Assembly (NCBI GenBank): GCA_964352985.1
Contig: CAYGUK010000045.1
Location: forward strand, 1-30,410
Direction: 5' to 3'
From: CAYGUK01 sp964352985
Lineage (GTDB): Bacteria; Pseudomonadota; Gammaproteobacteria; JAHCLG01
DNA length: 30,410 nucleotides
Part shown: positions 8,678-16,892 of the stretch, one piece after another
Position numbering within the stretch: the stretch's first letter is position 1
How the letters are laid out: every line of letters starts with the position of its first letter
Notes under the pieces: model-generated
Told to the model about the DNA's origin: nothing
Database searches by the model: none
Seen by the model: only the letters and a program-made list of their open reading frames with translations
Position numbers and translations under genes: made by a program

Positions 8678-9019
8678 CTAGGCTTTCTTTTGAGAAAAAC
8701 CAATAATAAAAATACCGAGCAGTATCATAAAAATACCAAGCCATCTTGTTAATGGAATTGATTCATGAAGAATCATGGCAGCGGCTAAAATCACCGCCAC
8801 ATATTGCAGCGTATTCACTGCTTGGACGATATTTAATGGTAACTGCTGCATTAAAAATATTAAACATAATCCACCCACACCAAACGATCCTAAACCAAAA
8901 AATATCTTCCAGTTAATCAAATCAATAAGATGATGAGAATGATTCGAAGCCAGCGTGCCTGTTTTAATGAGCAAATTTGCACTCACTGTCATAAAAATCA
9001 TCAAACAAAATAAAGCCAT
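8678..9019 (-). CDS. Small EamA/SMR-type four-helix membrane protein, ArnF-like subunit
   Basis: This 113-residue protein has four hydrophobic helices and the half-EamA signature seen in SMR proteins, including SANLLIKTG near the N-terminus, LPLNIVQA, LQYVAVILAA and a terminal WLGIFMILLGIFIIG helix. It is a paralogue of the preceding gene product, and the two align from end to end. In E. coli, the small proteins ArnE and ArnF together flip L-Ara4N-undecaprenyl phosphate; adjacent small EamA pairs beside a polyprenyl-phosphate glycosyltransferase are likely analogues. I chose the ATG at 9019, which aligns with the paralogue's N-terminus and avoids a 35-base overlap; a GTG at 9064 would add 15 residues. 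No strong ribosome-binding site precedes either. The exact substrate is inferred from the operon. Confidence 0.75.
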   Translation of the reverse strand: MALFCLMIFMTVSANLLIKTGTLASNHSHHLIDLINWKIFFGLGSFGVGGLCLIFLMQQLPLNIVQAVNTLQYVAVILAAAMILHESIPLTRWLGIFMILLGIFIIGFSQKKA

Positions 9020-9029
9020 ATTTCTAAGA

Positions 9030-9380
9030 CTAAGCAACGGTTTTCCCCACAATAATAACACCACCTGCTATTAATAAAATACCAAGCCATGCTGTTTTAG
9101 ATATGGATTCTTTTAAAATAAAATAAGCCGCAAGCGTCACCGCAACATATTGTAGCGAGAGATAAGCCTGGGCTAAATTTAACGGTAATCGCTTAAGTAA
9201 AAAAATCATTGTAATAAAAGAAAGTCCAAAAAAAATGATACCGCTTATTAAATAATTATTAAAAAAATCGAGCCATCCATTTGACGTTTCATTGGCTTTA
9301 ACAGCACCCACTTTCACCAATAAATTAGCACTGACTACAAATAAAATTTGAAACATTAAAATAATAGCGGTGATTAACAT
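9030..9380 (-). CDS. Small EamA/SMR-type four-helix membrane protein, ArnE-like subunit
   Basis: The 116-residue product has four transmembrane segments and EamA/SMR features: SANLLVKVG in helix 1, LPLNLAQAYLSLQYVAVTLAAYF in the middle (only the family motif LQYVA is diagnostic), and a WLGILLIAGGVIIVG helix at the end. It should form an antiparallel or hetero-oligomeric membrane complex with the next gene product. The ATG overlaps the stop of the amidotransferase by seven bases and follows AAGGG, so translation is coupled. Position directly behind GT-C, GT2 and amidotransferase genes suggests flipping of a polyprenyl-phosphate-linked sugar rather than drug efflux. EmrE-like efflux is the alternative. 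Confidence 0.78.
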   Translation of the reverse strand: MLITAIILMFQILFVVSANLLVKVGAVKANETSNGWLDFFNNYLISGIIFFGLSFITMIFLLKRLPLNLAQAYLSLQYVAVTLAAYFILKESISKTAWLGILLIAGGVIIVGKTVA

Positions 9381-11227
9381 AATTTCCCTTGATTAAATTG
9401 AACGTCTGCGACCAACCATGACCATAAAAATAATTTATGATCGGCTTTTATTTGGCGATGCTCTTGCCATTTATTTTGCACAAATGCTTGATTACTATTG
9501 GCAATAGAGGCAACAGGCGGATTATTCGGAAAATCGCGTAACCAATGAGTCAACGGGATCCCAAAACCTTTTTTGGGTCTTTTGATAATGTGTTTAGGCA
9601 GTAATGGTTGCATGGCTTTTTTTAAAATATATTTAGTCGTGCCGTGCCGATATTTAAATTGATAAGGCAGCTTTCTCACAAAGTTAGCCAAATCAATATC
9701 CAAAAACGGTGCGCGACATTCCAAGGAAACCATCATAGAGGCCCTATCGACTTTAGTTAAAATATCATCTTGTAAATAAAATCGTGTAAAATACTCTAAA
9801 CTTTTATCATAAATATTATCAGCAGAACTGTTAAACCAAGCATCAATGGCATCTTGATATAATTCTTCTGCATGAATTTTTTCATTGAATAAATCTGAAA
9901 TATCTCCTTCACTTAAAGGCGACATCCACACTGGATGCCATAAATGTTCGGGATAAGCCAAGCCTTTAAGTAATCGTTTAATTTTAAAATCGAAACTCAT
10001 ATTTTTAGCAGAAACAGGTAGTAATTGAGCTAATGATTGAAATCCCTTATGACACAATTTGGGCACTAAGGTTTGATACCATTTTGCTAAGTTTAAAGCT
10101 TTAAAGGGATCATAACCTGCAAATAATTCATCTCCTCCATCGCCCCCTAATACCACTTTAACTTTTTTGGCAGCAAATTCACTCACTAAAAAAGTCGGTA
10201 ATATCGAAGGATCAGCTAATGGTTCATTTAATTTTGTCAAAATAGGATTAATTAATTCTTTCGATTTTTCTATAGATAATATTTTTTCAGCATGAGTCAC
10301 TTGAAAGTAATCTGCCATTTCTTTCGCATAGACTGATTCATCATAGGATTTTTCTTGAAAGCCTATGGCAAATGAATTGATCTCTGGATTTAATTCTGAA
10401 GCAAAGGCTAACACGCTACTTGAATCTAGCCCGCCACTTAAAAACAACCCCACTGGCACATCGCTCATCAATCGCCTTCTGACACTTTGTTTTAATAAAA
10501 AGCGCAACTCTTCACAAATATCGGCTTCACTTCGTTCGTTAAATCTGTGATCGATTTCAATATTAAATTGCCAGTAAGCTTTGGTATCATAAACCTGATT
10601 TTTTATATCATAATGCAAATAATGCCCGCCCGGTAATTTAAACGTATTTTGATATTGGCAATGCGGCGCCGGTAAAAAACCGTAGGCAAAATATTTTTTA
10701 AGCGCTAATAAATTAATTTCTTTTTTATAACTCGGATGCTGAAATAAAGCTGTTAATTCAGAACCAAAAATAAATAAGTCACCTTGTTTAGCATAATACA
10801 ATGGTTTCTGACCATAACGATCACGCGCCATAAACAGGGTTTGATTTTTTTTATCATAAATAACAAAAGCAAACATGCCGTTTAATTTTGCAGGTAAATC
10901 TTGTCGCCATTGCTTATAACCATGAAGTAACACTTCTGTGTCACTATGATCACTGTTAAAATGATGACCCAGTTTTTTTAATTGTTGACGCAATTCAATA
11001 TGATTGTAAATTTCACCATTAAAGATAATCACGAAATCACCGGAACCATCTGCCATCGGTTGTTGACCACCGGCTATATCGATAATGGCTAATCGACGAT
11101 GTCCTAAAAAAACCTGACCATCTTGATAGGTGCCATCACTATCAGGGCCACGATGAGAAAGGCTGTCTGTCATTTTTTTTAGTATTGTTAAATTGCCAGA
11201 ACCAATAAAGCCCGTTAACCCACACAC
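9374..11227 (-). CDS. AsnB-type glutamine-dependent amidotransferase, copy 2
   Basis: The 617-residue protein is a full AsnB homologue: MCG gives nucleophile Cys2, NGEIYNH lies at 70-76, and the ATP-binding SGGLDSS at 264-270. The start is GTG, as in copy 1, ten bases after the upstream stop. It is clearly divergent from copy 1, with different linker regions and only motif-level similarity in many stretches, so it is not a recent duplicate. It is embedded in an operon with a UDP-glucuronate 4-epimerase, GT2, GT-C and flippase-like pair. AsnB-like enzymes of O-antigen loci have been linked to amidation of uronic acids to uronamides, which would fit a galacturonate pathway. Aspartate amidation cannot be excluded from sequence. 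Confidence 0.9.
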   Translation of the reverse strand: MCGLTGFIGSGNLTILKKMTDSLSHRGPDSDGTYQDGQVFLGHRRLAIIDIAGGQQPMADGSGDFVIIFNGEIYNHIELRQQLKKLGHHFNSDHSDTEVLLHGYKQWRQDLPAKLNGMFAFVIYDKKNQTLFMARDRYGQKPLYYAKQGDLFIFGSELTALFQHPSYKKEINLLALKKYFAYGFLPAPHCQYQNTFKLPGGHYLHYDIKNQVYDTKAYWQFNIEIDHRFNERSEADICEELRFLLKQSVRRRLMSDVPVGLFLSGGLDSSSVLAFASELNPEINSFAIGFQEKSYDESVYAKEMADYFQVTHAEKILSIEKSKELINPILTKLNEPLADPSILPTFLVSEFAAKKVKVVLGGDGGDELFAGYDPFKALNLAKWYQTLVPKLCHKGFQSLAQLLPVSAKNMSFDFKIKRLLKGLAYPEHLWHPVWMSPLSEGDISDLFNEKIHAEELYQDAIDAWFNSSADNIYDKSLEYFTRFYLQDDILTKVDRASMMVSLECRAPFLDIDLANFVRKLPYQFKYRHGTTKYILKKAMQPLLPKHIIKRPKKGFGIPLTHWLRDFPNNPPVASIANSNQAFVQNKWQEHRQIKADHKLFLWSWLVADVQFNQGKLC

Positions 11228-11237
11228 GAATTAATTC

Positions 11238-12185
11238 TCACTCTTCATCCGTATTAATTGAATCTCGAACGGAATAAACATCTTTATTTTGTGATTCAAA
11301 ATACGTTCGAACAATGATTTCTGCTAACAACCCCATTAAAATACTCATGAAGCCAATAAGAAATAACGTGACACACAAAAGGGGCAAAGGTGTCGTAATA
11401 AAAGACATGCGATGTAAAAATTTTAAATATAAACACACAAAGCCAACTAAAAATGCAGCAACAAAACAAAATAAACCAAAGCCCCCAAACAAATACATGG
11501 GTTTTGTAAAATAACGATCCATGAATTTAACAACAATTAAATCAAGAATAACTTTAAATATGCGTTCTAAACCATATTTCGATTTGCCATGAATACGAGG
11601 GTGATGCTGCACGGGAATTTCAGTCACTTTAGCACCATGCCAACTCGCATAGATAGGAATAAAACGATGCATTTCGCCGTAGAGTCGAACGTTTTTAATG
11701 ACATCTTTGCGATAAGCTTTAAGTGAACAACCATAATCATGTAATTTCACACCTGAAATCCAAGAAATCACTTTATTCGCCACACGTGACACAAAATTAC
11801 GACGAATTGCTTTGTCTTTTCTATCTTTGCGCCAACCTGAAACGACATCATAGCCTTCATCTAATTTATTTAATAAACGTGGAATATCTTCCGGATCATT
11901 TTGTAAATCGCCATCGATAGGAATAATAATATCGCCTTTCGCATATTTAATTCCCGCCATCATCGCCGCAGTTTGCCCACTGTTTCGACGTAAGTTGATG
12001 ACTTTAATTTCACTATATAATTCAGCTGCTTTTTTGAGTCTTGCCGGTGTATCATCGCTCGAACAATCATTCACTAAGATAACTTCAAAAGGTTTATCGA
12101 GCGTTTTCAGTACTTTAAATAATTTTTCTATGAGCAGTTTTACATTATCTTCTTCATTATACAGTGGCGCTAATACAGAAATCAT
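11238..12185 (-). CDS. Polyprenyl-phosphate glycosyltransferase, GT2 (DPM1/ArnC/GtrB type)
   Basis: The protein has a cytoplasmic GT-A domain with APLYNEEDNV at the N-terminus, VNDCSSDDT, PIDGDLQNDP (the metal-binding acidic motif) and the GKSKYG segment of polyprenol-phosphate glycosyltransferases, followed by two C-terminal membrane helices and a charged tail. Such enzymes move a sugar from a nucleotide donor to undecaprenyl (or dodecaprenyl) phosphate. In this operon the obvious donor is UDP-galacturonate or UDP-glucuronate, as with rhizobial RgtE; ArnC, GtrB and PglA-like donors are alternatives. I chose the ATG at 12185 because GGAAG lies seven bases upstream and it starts at the family N-terminus; a GTG at 12221 would add 12 residues. 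Confidence 0.88.
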   Translation of the reverse strand: MISVLAPLYNEEDNVKLLIEKLFKVLKTLDKPFEVILVNDCSSDDTPARLKKAAELYSEIKVINLRRNSGQTAAMMAGIKYAKGDIIIPIDGDLQNDPEDIPRLLNKLDEGYDVVSGWRKDRKDKAIRRNFVSRVANKVISWISGVKLHDYGCSLKAYRKDVIKNVRLYGEMHRFIPIYASWHGAKVTEIPVQHHPRIHGKSKYGLERIFKVILDLIVVKFMDRYFTKPMYLFGGFGLFCFVAAFLVGFVCLYLKFLHRMSFITTPLPLLCVTLFLIGFMSILMGLLAEIIVRTYFESQNKDVYSVRDSINTDEE

Positions 12186-12226
12186 GTCATGTCTTCCATC
12201 ATAAATTGGCTGATTATACACAGGTG

Positions 12227-13453
12227 TTATAAAGTAGGACCAGCTCTTTTTTGTGCATATTTTTCTAGTATGAATGCAAACGCAAAGAGATAACTCAAAA
12301 ACGCATAAACAACATAGCGCAATTCATAATGAACTAATCCGATACTTAACATGGCATAACACATCGGCAATAAAAGAATAAATAATATCGTTTTTTGCTT
12401 GCGATAAATAATAATTGCCAACAAAAATAAAACCAATGCCATAGCAAATATTGGATATAACACCCATCGTAAATGCGGATAATGATTGATTGAAGTATAG
12501 GGAAACAAAATTTTTACCCAACGATATAAAATTACTTTTACAACATATCCAGGATGCTGTTTCCAAGCTTCGATATATTGTGATTTAAAATACTGATTTG
12601 CTTTGGTAGAGTGAAAATCTGTTCCCATTTTTTTCGCTAACTCACTCATCACCTTGTCACTCGTCACATAACCATAGGGATTTTGAATTTCACCTAAACC
12701 TTCATAAAGTGTATTGCCACCACTGGTGGATGTAAAAATCCAATGATGATGAACCTTATAATTATGAACGCCCCAAGAAAAAATAACGGCAAAAAATAAT
12801 ATCCCCAAGGCAAAAAATTTTAATAATAAAAATCGATACTGTTTATAATTTAAGATTAACCACAAAAATCCCAAAAAGATAAGCAAGATTAAATCTGGGC
12901 GAAACAATGCCCCAACACCAATGATGAGGCCACAAATTAATAACGAAAAAATTTGTTTAGTGCCTTCGACACGACTTGATAAGACTAAAAAATATAATGT
13001 CAAAATGATGATGATAATGGAAATCCATTCAGACAGTAAATTGGCCGAAGACACGATAAACAAAGGACACATGGCATAAAAAATTAAAGAAACCAGCATT
13101 ATTTTATTTCGAAAATTCTGCCAATGTAAAATAAAATATAATGGAATGATGGCAAGGCTCGCCATAATATTTTGTGTGAGCCGCATCATTTGTAAATTAT
13201 GAATGTGAAAATATTTAAAGCATGCTAAAAAAATAATATAGCCTGGCGGATAGGCAATTGAAGTATAAGGTTTTGGCTGAAGCCAACGCTTTGCCATCTC
13301 TAAAAATCCTTTCGTCATTGGCCCATAGTAATATTGATTGGCCCAGCTTAAATAGTCATGCCAACCAAAATGCCATTGATAAAGTAAGCGCAAACAAAAA
13401 GTAAAAAGAATAATGAGTGGTAACAAAACCCAGTTAATTTTTTTATTTTCCAT
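12227..13453 (-). CDS. Integral membrane GT-C glycosyltransferase (GT39/ArnT/Rgt-like)
   Basis: The 408-residue protein has about ten hydrophobic segments and a GT-C layout: a first helix, then an external loop with an acidic WHDYLSWANQYYYG motif where the family has its catalytic Asp/Glu, an IAYPPGYI loop, then many helices and a C-terminal HYELRYVVY motif, a common GT-C end signature. GT-C enzymes take sugar from a polyprenyl phosphate on the periplasmic side and place it on a lipid A, core sugar or protein. Together with the GT2 gene just downstream and the flippase-like pair, this gives the complete Arn/Rgt order. Its stretch overlaps the epimerase gene by 11 bases. The acceptor is unknown. 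Confidence 0.8.
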   Translation of the reverse strand: MENKKINWVLLPLIILFTFCLRLLYQWHFGWHDYLSWANQYYYGPMTKGFLEMAKRWLQPKPYTSIAYPPGYIIFLACFKYFHIHNLQMMRLTQNIMASLAIIPLYFILHWQNFRNKIMLVSLIFYAMCPLFIVSSANLLSEWISIIIIILTLYFLVLSSRVEGTKQIFSLLICGLIIGVGALFRPDLILLIFLGFLWLILNYKQYRFLLLKFFALGILFFAVIFSWGVHNYKVHHHWIFTSTSGGNTLYEGLGEIQNPYGYVTSDKVMSELAKKMGTDFHSTKANQYFKSQYIEAWKQHPGYVVKVILYRWVKILFPYTSINHYPHLRWVLYPIFAMALVLFLLAIIIYRKQKTILFILLLPMCYAMLSIGLVHYELRYVVYAFLSYLFAFAFILEKYAQKRAGPTL

Positions 13454-14450
13454 AATAATTTCGATACCACTTCACAAAGTGCAATACGCCCTGTTCAATA
13501 TCCGTCGTTGGATGATAATCACATAATGATTGTAGTAAACTCACATCGGCATGTGTTGCTAACACATCACCTGCTTGCATGGGCAAATGATTAAGTATTG
13601 CTTTTTTATCACAAGCTTTTTCAATCGCCTGAATAAAATCCATGAGTTTAACCGTTTTGGTATTACCAATATTATAGATGCGATAAGGGGCGTAACTAAT
13701 GGCTGGATTTGGATTAGCTTTATCAAAATAATTCGCAGGCCTTGCCGAATGATTAAGACAACCAATAATACCGCTAACAATATCATCGATATAAGTAAAG
13801 TCTCGTTGCATGTTGCCATGATTATAAACATCAATTGCGTTACCGGCTAAAATATTTTTAGTAAATTTAAAATACGCCATGTCAGGTCGTCCCCAAGGAC
13901 CATAAACCGTAAAAAAGCGTAACCCTGTCATAGGAATATTAAATAAACTGGCATAACTGTGCGCCATCATTTCATTTGATTTTTTTGTTGCACCATAAAG
14001 TGAAACGGGATGATCGGTGTGTTGTGATTCTTTAAAAGGTGTCGAAGAATTCGCACCATAAACAGAACTCGATGAGGCAAAAATTAAATGTTTAATCTTA
14101 AATTGGCGAGCCGCTTCTAGAATATTTGCAAAACCGACTAAATTCGTTTGAATATAACTTTCAGGATGCGAGATTGAATAACGAACACCCGCTTGAGCGG
14201 CAAGGTTAATAATAATTTCTATCGCTGCATTTTTCATTAAATCAAAAAGCTCGGATTGACAGGCAATATCTTGATGATGAAAATTAAAAGACTCATGACG
14301 ACTTAATTGTTGGAGACGATCTTTTTTTAATTGAACATCATAATAATCATTTAAATTATCAATTCCTTCGACATGATGACCCAATTGCAATAATTGTTGG
14401 GCTAAATGAAAACCAATAAATCCAGCTGCGCCCGTTAGCAAAATTTTCAT
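13443..14450 (-). CDS. UDP-glucuronate 4-epimerase-like SDR (CapI/LpsL type)
   Basis: The 335-residue protein is an extended SDR. It has TGAAGFIG at 6-13 for NAD binding, the strongly diagnostic IDNLNDYYD at 30-38 found in UDP-glucuronate 4-epimerases, SSSSVYG at 126-132, and the catalytic Tyr152/Lys156 in YGATK. FFTVYGPWGRPDMA and RDFTYIDDIV complete the family pattern. The reaction interconverts UDP-glucuronate and UDP-galacturonate in the cytoplasm. The gene heads the leftward operon and diverges from ugd, which makes its substrate, so the two are functionally tied. UDP-glucose or GlcNAc 4-epimerase activity is less likely given the YYD motif. Confidence 0.88.
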   Translation of the reverse strand: MKILLTGAAGFIGFHLAQQLLQLGHHVEGIDNLNDYYDVQLKKDRLQQLSRHESFNFHHQDIACQSELFDLMKNAAIEIIINLAAQAGVRYSISHPESYIQTNLVGFANILEAARQFKIKHLIFASSSSVYGANSSTPFKESQHTDHPVSLYGATKKSNEMMAHSYASLFNIPMTGLRFFTVYGPWGRPDMAYFKFTKNILAGNAIDVYNHGNMQRDFTYIDDIVSGIIGCLNHSARPANYFDKANPNPAISYAPYRIYNIGNTKTVKLMDFIQAIEKACDKKAILNHLPMQAGDVLATHADVSLLQSLCDYHPTTDIEQGVLHFVKWYRNYYGK

Positions 14451-14482
14451 TCCGCTCGCCCTATCCTAGTTCAAAGGGTTGC

Positions 14483-14511
14483 AGTATAACAAGATTTGCC
14501 GAGTCACAAAA
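14483..14511 (-). promoter_or_regulatory. Promoter of the leftward epimerase/GT/amidotransferase operon
   Basis: On the minus strand TATACT (14483-14488) is preceded by TGT, an extended -10, with TTTTGT (14506-14511) 17 bases upstream as -35. It predicts a start about 25 bases from the ATG at 14450. Its elements interleave with the rightward ugd promoter. Confidence 0.5.
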
Positions 14512-14524
14512 ATTTCTTTATCAT
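14496..14524 (+). promoter_or_regulatory. Promoter of the ugd-galU-pgi operon
   Basis: TTGCCG (14496-14501) and TATCAT (14519-14524) are separated by exactly 17 bases and match consensus at four and five of six positions. Transcription would begin near 14531, leaving a leader of only about 15 bases. The region is shared with the divergent promoter. Confidence 0.45.
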
Positions 14525-14545
14525 CGCTTAACTTTATATTTTTTA

Positions 14546-15913
14546 ATGAGATCTCAATTGCATATAACGGTATTTGGATGTGGGTATGTTGGCTTAGTCA
14601 CGGCAGCTTGTCTTTCTGAATTGGGACATCATGTTTGTGGCATTGATGTCGATGAAAAAAGAGTTTCAACTTTAAATCAATGTATTATCCCAATCTATGA
14701 ACCCGATCTAGAACAAATGATTGCACGCAATCTTCAATTAAAACGTTTAATGTTTACAACTGATCCGAAAGTCGCGATATCGCAAAGTGAAATGTTATTT
14801 ATCGCTGTGGGCACACCGAGTGATGAAGATGGATCAGCCGATCTCAAATATGTACTCGATGTGGCGAAAACGATTGGTCAACATCTCGAACACATTGCAA
14901 CCATCGTCACTAAATCGACGGTGCCTGTTGGTAGCGCAGATAAAGTTAAAAATATTATCGCGACTGAATTAACCCATCGGCAAAAAAATATCGAATTTCA
15001 TGTCGCATCCAATCCAGAATTTTTACGCGAAGGTTCAGCCATTAATGATTTTATGGAACCCGATCGTATTGTTGTGGGTGTTGCTAATGAGCAAGTTGCC
15101 AAGCAATTTAAAACGCTTTATCAACCCATAAATCCTAATGACGATAAAATAATTATCATGGATATTCGCTCAAGTGAATTAACAAAATATGCGGCAAATG
15201 CCATGCTCGCCACAAAAATCAGTTTAATGAATGAATTAAGTAATATTGCCGAAAAAGTAGGTGCAGATATCGAACACGTGCGGATTGGCATAGGAAGTGA
15301 TGCGAGAATTGGTTTTAACTTTATTAATCCTGGCTGTGGTTATGGTGGTTCTTGTTTTCCGAAGGATGTAAAAGCCCTCTGTCATTTGGCTGAATCGCAC
15401 GCTTATGACAGTAAAATTTTAAATAGTGTCCAACAAATTAATCAATTACAAAAAGAAAAATTATTTGAAAAAATAAATGACTATTTTAAGCAGAATTTAA
15501 CGGGAAAAACCATTGCACTTTGGGGACTCGCATTTAAACCCAATACCGATGATATGCGAGAAGCCCCTTCGTTAACGGTCATCAATCAACTTTTAGCTGC
15601 GAATGCAAAAGTGCAAGCTTATGATCCGATTGCAAACCAAGTTGCAAAAAATATTATTGGACCACATGATAATTTTACAATTGCTAAAAATTGTGATGAT
15701 GCTTTAGAAGGCGCTGATGCGCTTGTCATCGTTACCGAATGGGAAGAATTCAAAAACCCTGACTTTAATAGAATAAAACAGCAGTTAAACTATCCTGTTA
15801 TTTTTGATGGTCGGAATTTATATCATCCAGATACGTTACAAGCGATGGGTATTGATTATTATAGTATTGGTCGTGGCTTAAAAATCAGAGCGTCGAGCCG
15901 CTCTGATTTCTGA
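14546..15913 (+). CDS. ugd: UDP-glucose 6-dehydrogenase
   Basis: The 455-residue enzyme oxidises UDP-glucose to UDP-glucuronate with two NAD. It has the N-terminal Rossmann motif VFGCGYVG (9-16), VGTPS at 88-92, TKSTVPVG at 122-129, and the catalytic thiol Cys270 in GGSCFPKDV, all in the usual places and length. UDP-ManNAc dehydrogenase is ruled out by the FPKD context; that activity is assigned to the different gene at 20969. The ATG at 14546 has no visible ribosome-binding site and a very short predicted leader. The gene starts an operon with galU and pgi and diverges from the UDP-glucuronate 4-epimerase. Its last codons form an 11-bp hairpin. Confidence 0.93.
   Translation: MRSQLHITVFGCGYVGLVTAACLSELGHHVCGIDVDEKRVSTLNQCIIPIYEPDLEQMIARNLQLKRLMFTTDPKVAISQSEMLFIAVGTPSDEDGSADLKYVLDVAKTIGQHLEHIATIVTKSTVPVGSADKVKNIIATELTHRQKNIEFHVASNPEFLREGSAINDFMEPDRIVVGVANEQVAKQFKTLYQPINPNDDKIIIMDIRSSELTKYAANAMLATKISLMNELSNIAEKVGADIEHVRIGIGSDARIGFNFINPGCGYGGSCFPKDVKALCHLAESHAYDSKILNSVQQINQLQKEKLFEKINDYFKQNLTGKTIALWGLAFKPNTDDMREAPSLTVINQLLAANAKVQAYDPIANQVAKNIIGPHDNFTIAKNCDDALEGADALVIVTEWEEFKNPDFNRIKQQLNYPVIFDGRNLYHPDTLQAMGIDYYSIGRGLKIRASSRSDF
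15882..15909. repeat. Perfect 11-bp inverted repeat overlapping the ugd stop region
   Basis: AAATCAGAGCG (15882-15892) and CGCTCTGATTT (15899-15909) flank the 6-base loop TCGAGC, and the ugd TGA follows at 15911-15913. The structure therefore encodes the last residues of the protein. No T-run follows, so it may act on RNA stability or partial termination before galU rather than as a full terminator. Confidence 0.75.
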
Positions 15914-15989
15914 TAAGTCACTGTCAATGTGCAAGCAACAAAGGGCTTGCCATGGGAATGGGTATTAAGTTTAAAATGGAGAGGAAGGA

Positions 15990-16892
15990 ATGAGGAAAAT
16001 TCGGAAAGCAGTTTTTCCTGTTGCAGGTTTAGGTTCAAGATTTTTACCTGCAACAAAAGCGAATCCGAAAGAAATGTTGCCCATTGTTGATAAGCCGCTT
16101 ATTCAATACGCAGCCGAAGAAGCCATTCAAGCTGGAATAACCGAACTTATTTTTGTCACCAGCACACATAAACGCGCAATCGAAGATCATTTCGATTCAA
16201 GTTATGAATTAGAAGCAAAACTAATTGAGCGTAACAAAACTGATCTCCTCGCCATCGTCCAAAATATTTTACCAACTAATGTATCTTGCACCTATGTTAG
16301 ACAAAAAGAAGCATTAGGTCTCGGACATGCGATTTTATGTGCTAAAAATGTTGTGGGTGATGAACCCTTTGCAATTTTACTCGCTGATGATTTAATCCAT
16401 AGTAAAAATAAAATTTGTCTTGAACGAATGGTTGAATATTTTCAAGAAACCGGTGAATCAATTATTGCTGTCGAAAAAGTTCAACCCAAAGATACCGAAC
16501 GTTATGGTATTATTGCCGCTAATCACAAAGAAGGTGAGTTTTTCCCGATCAATAATATTGCAGAAAAACCCAAACAACATGAAGCGCCCTCTAATTTAGG
16601 TGTCGTCGGTCGCTATATTTTAACACCTCGAATTTTTAATTTGTTAGAACAAACCCATGCGGATAAAGGCAATGAAATCCAATTAACCGATGCTATCGCA
16701 AAATTAATTGAGTTCGAAACCATTAATGCCATGCCGATCGATGGTAAACGATTTGATTGCGGCCAAAAATTAGGTTATCTGGAAGCCACATTATTTTATG
16801 CTACCTTTCACCCAGAATTAGGACCGCTTTTTAAGAAAAAATTAAGTGAATTTATTCAGCAAAATAATATTTCATTGGAAGAAATATTATGA
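15990..16892 (+). CDS. galU: UTP-glucose-1-phosphate uridylyltransferase
   Basis: The 300-residue protein is a bacterial GalU. It has the nucleotidyltransferase signature VFPVAGLGSRFLPATKA at 9-25 and KEMLPIVDKPLIQY just after, ALGLGHAI with ADD near 110-131, and EKP further on. It makes UDP-glucose from UTP and glucose 1-phosphate, the precursor for Ugd. The start follows a strong AGAGGAAGG ribosome-binding site. Its stop overlaps the pgi start by four bases (ATGA), so the two are translationally coupled. Length is usual for the family. Confidence 0.95.
   Translation: MRKIRKAVFPVAGLGSRFLPATKANPKEMLPIVDKPLIQYAAEEAIQAGITELIFVTSTHKRAIEDHFDSSYELEAKLIERNKTDLLAIVQNILPTNVSCTYVRQKEALGLGHAILCAKNVVGDEPFAILLADDLIHSKNKICLERMVEYFQETGESIIAVEKVQPKDTERYGIIAANHKEGEFFPINNIAEKPKQHEAPSNLGVVGRYILTPRIFNLLEQTHADKGNEIQLTDAIAKLIEFETINAMPIDGKRFDCGQKLGYLEATLFYATFHPELGPLFKKKLSEFIQQNNISLEEIL

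Noticed and set aside
12186..12221. GTG start adding 12 residues to the GT2 gene
   Set aside because: The extension is outside the family N-terminus and the ATG at 12185 has GGAAG seven bases upstream.
8678..14450. A genuine Arn (L-Ara4N) operon
   Set aside because: No ArnA oxidative decarboxylase/formylase, ArnB aminotransferase or ArnD deformylase is present; the epimerase and ugd instead suggest galacturonate.
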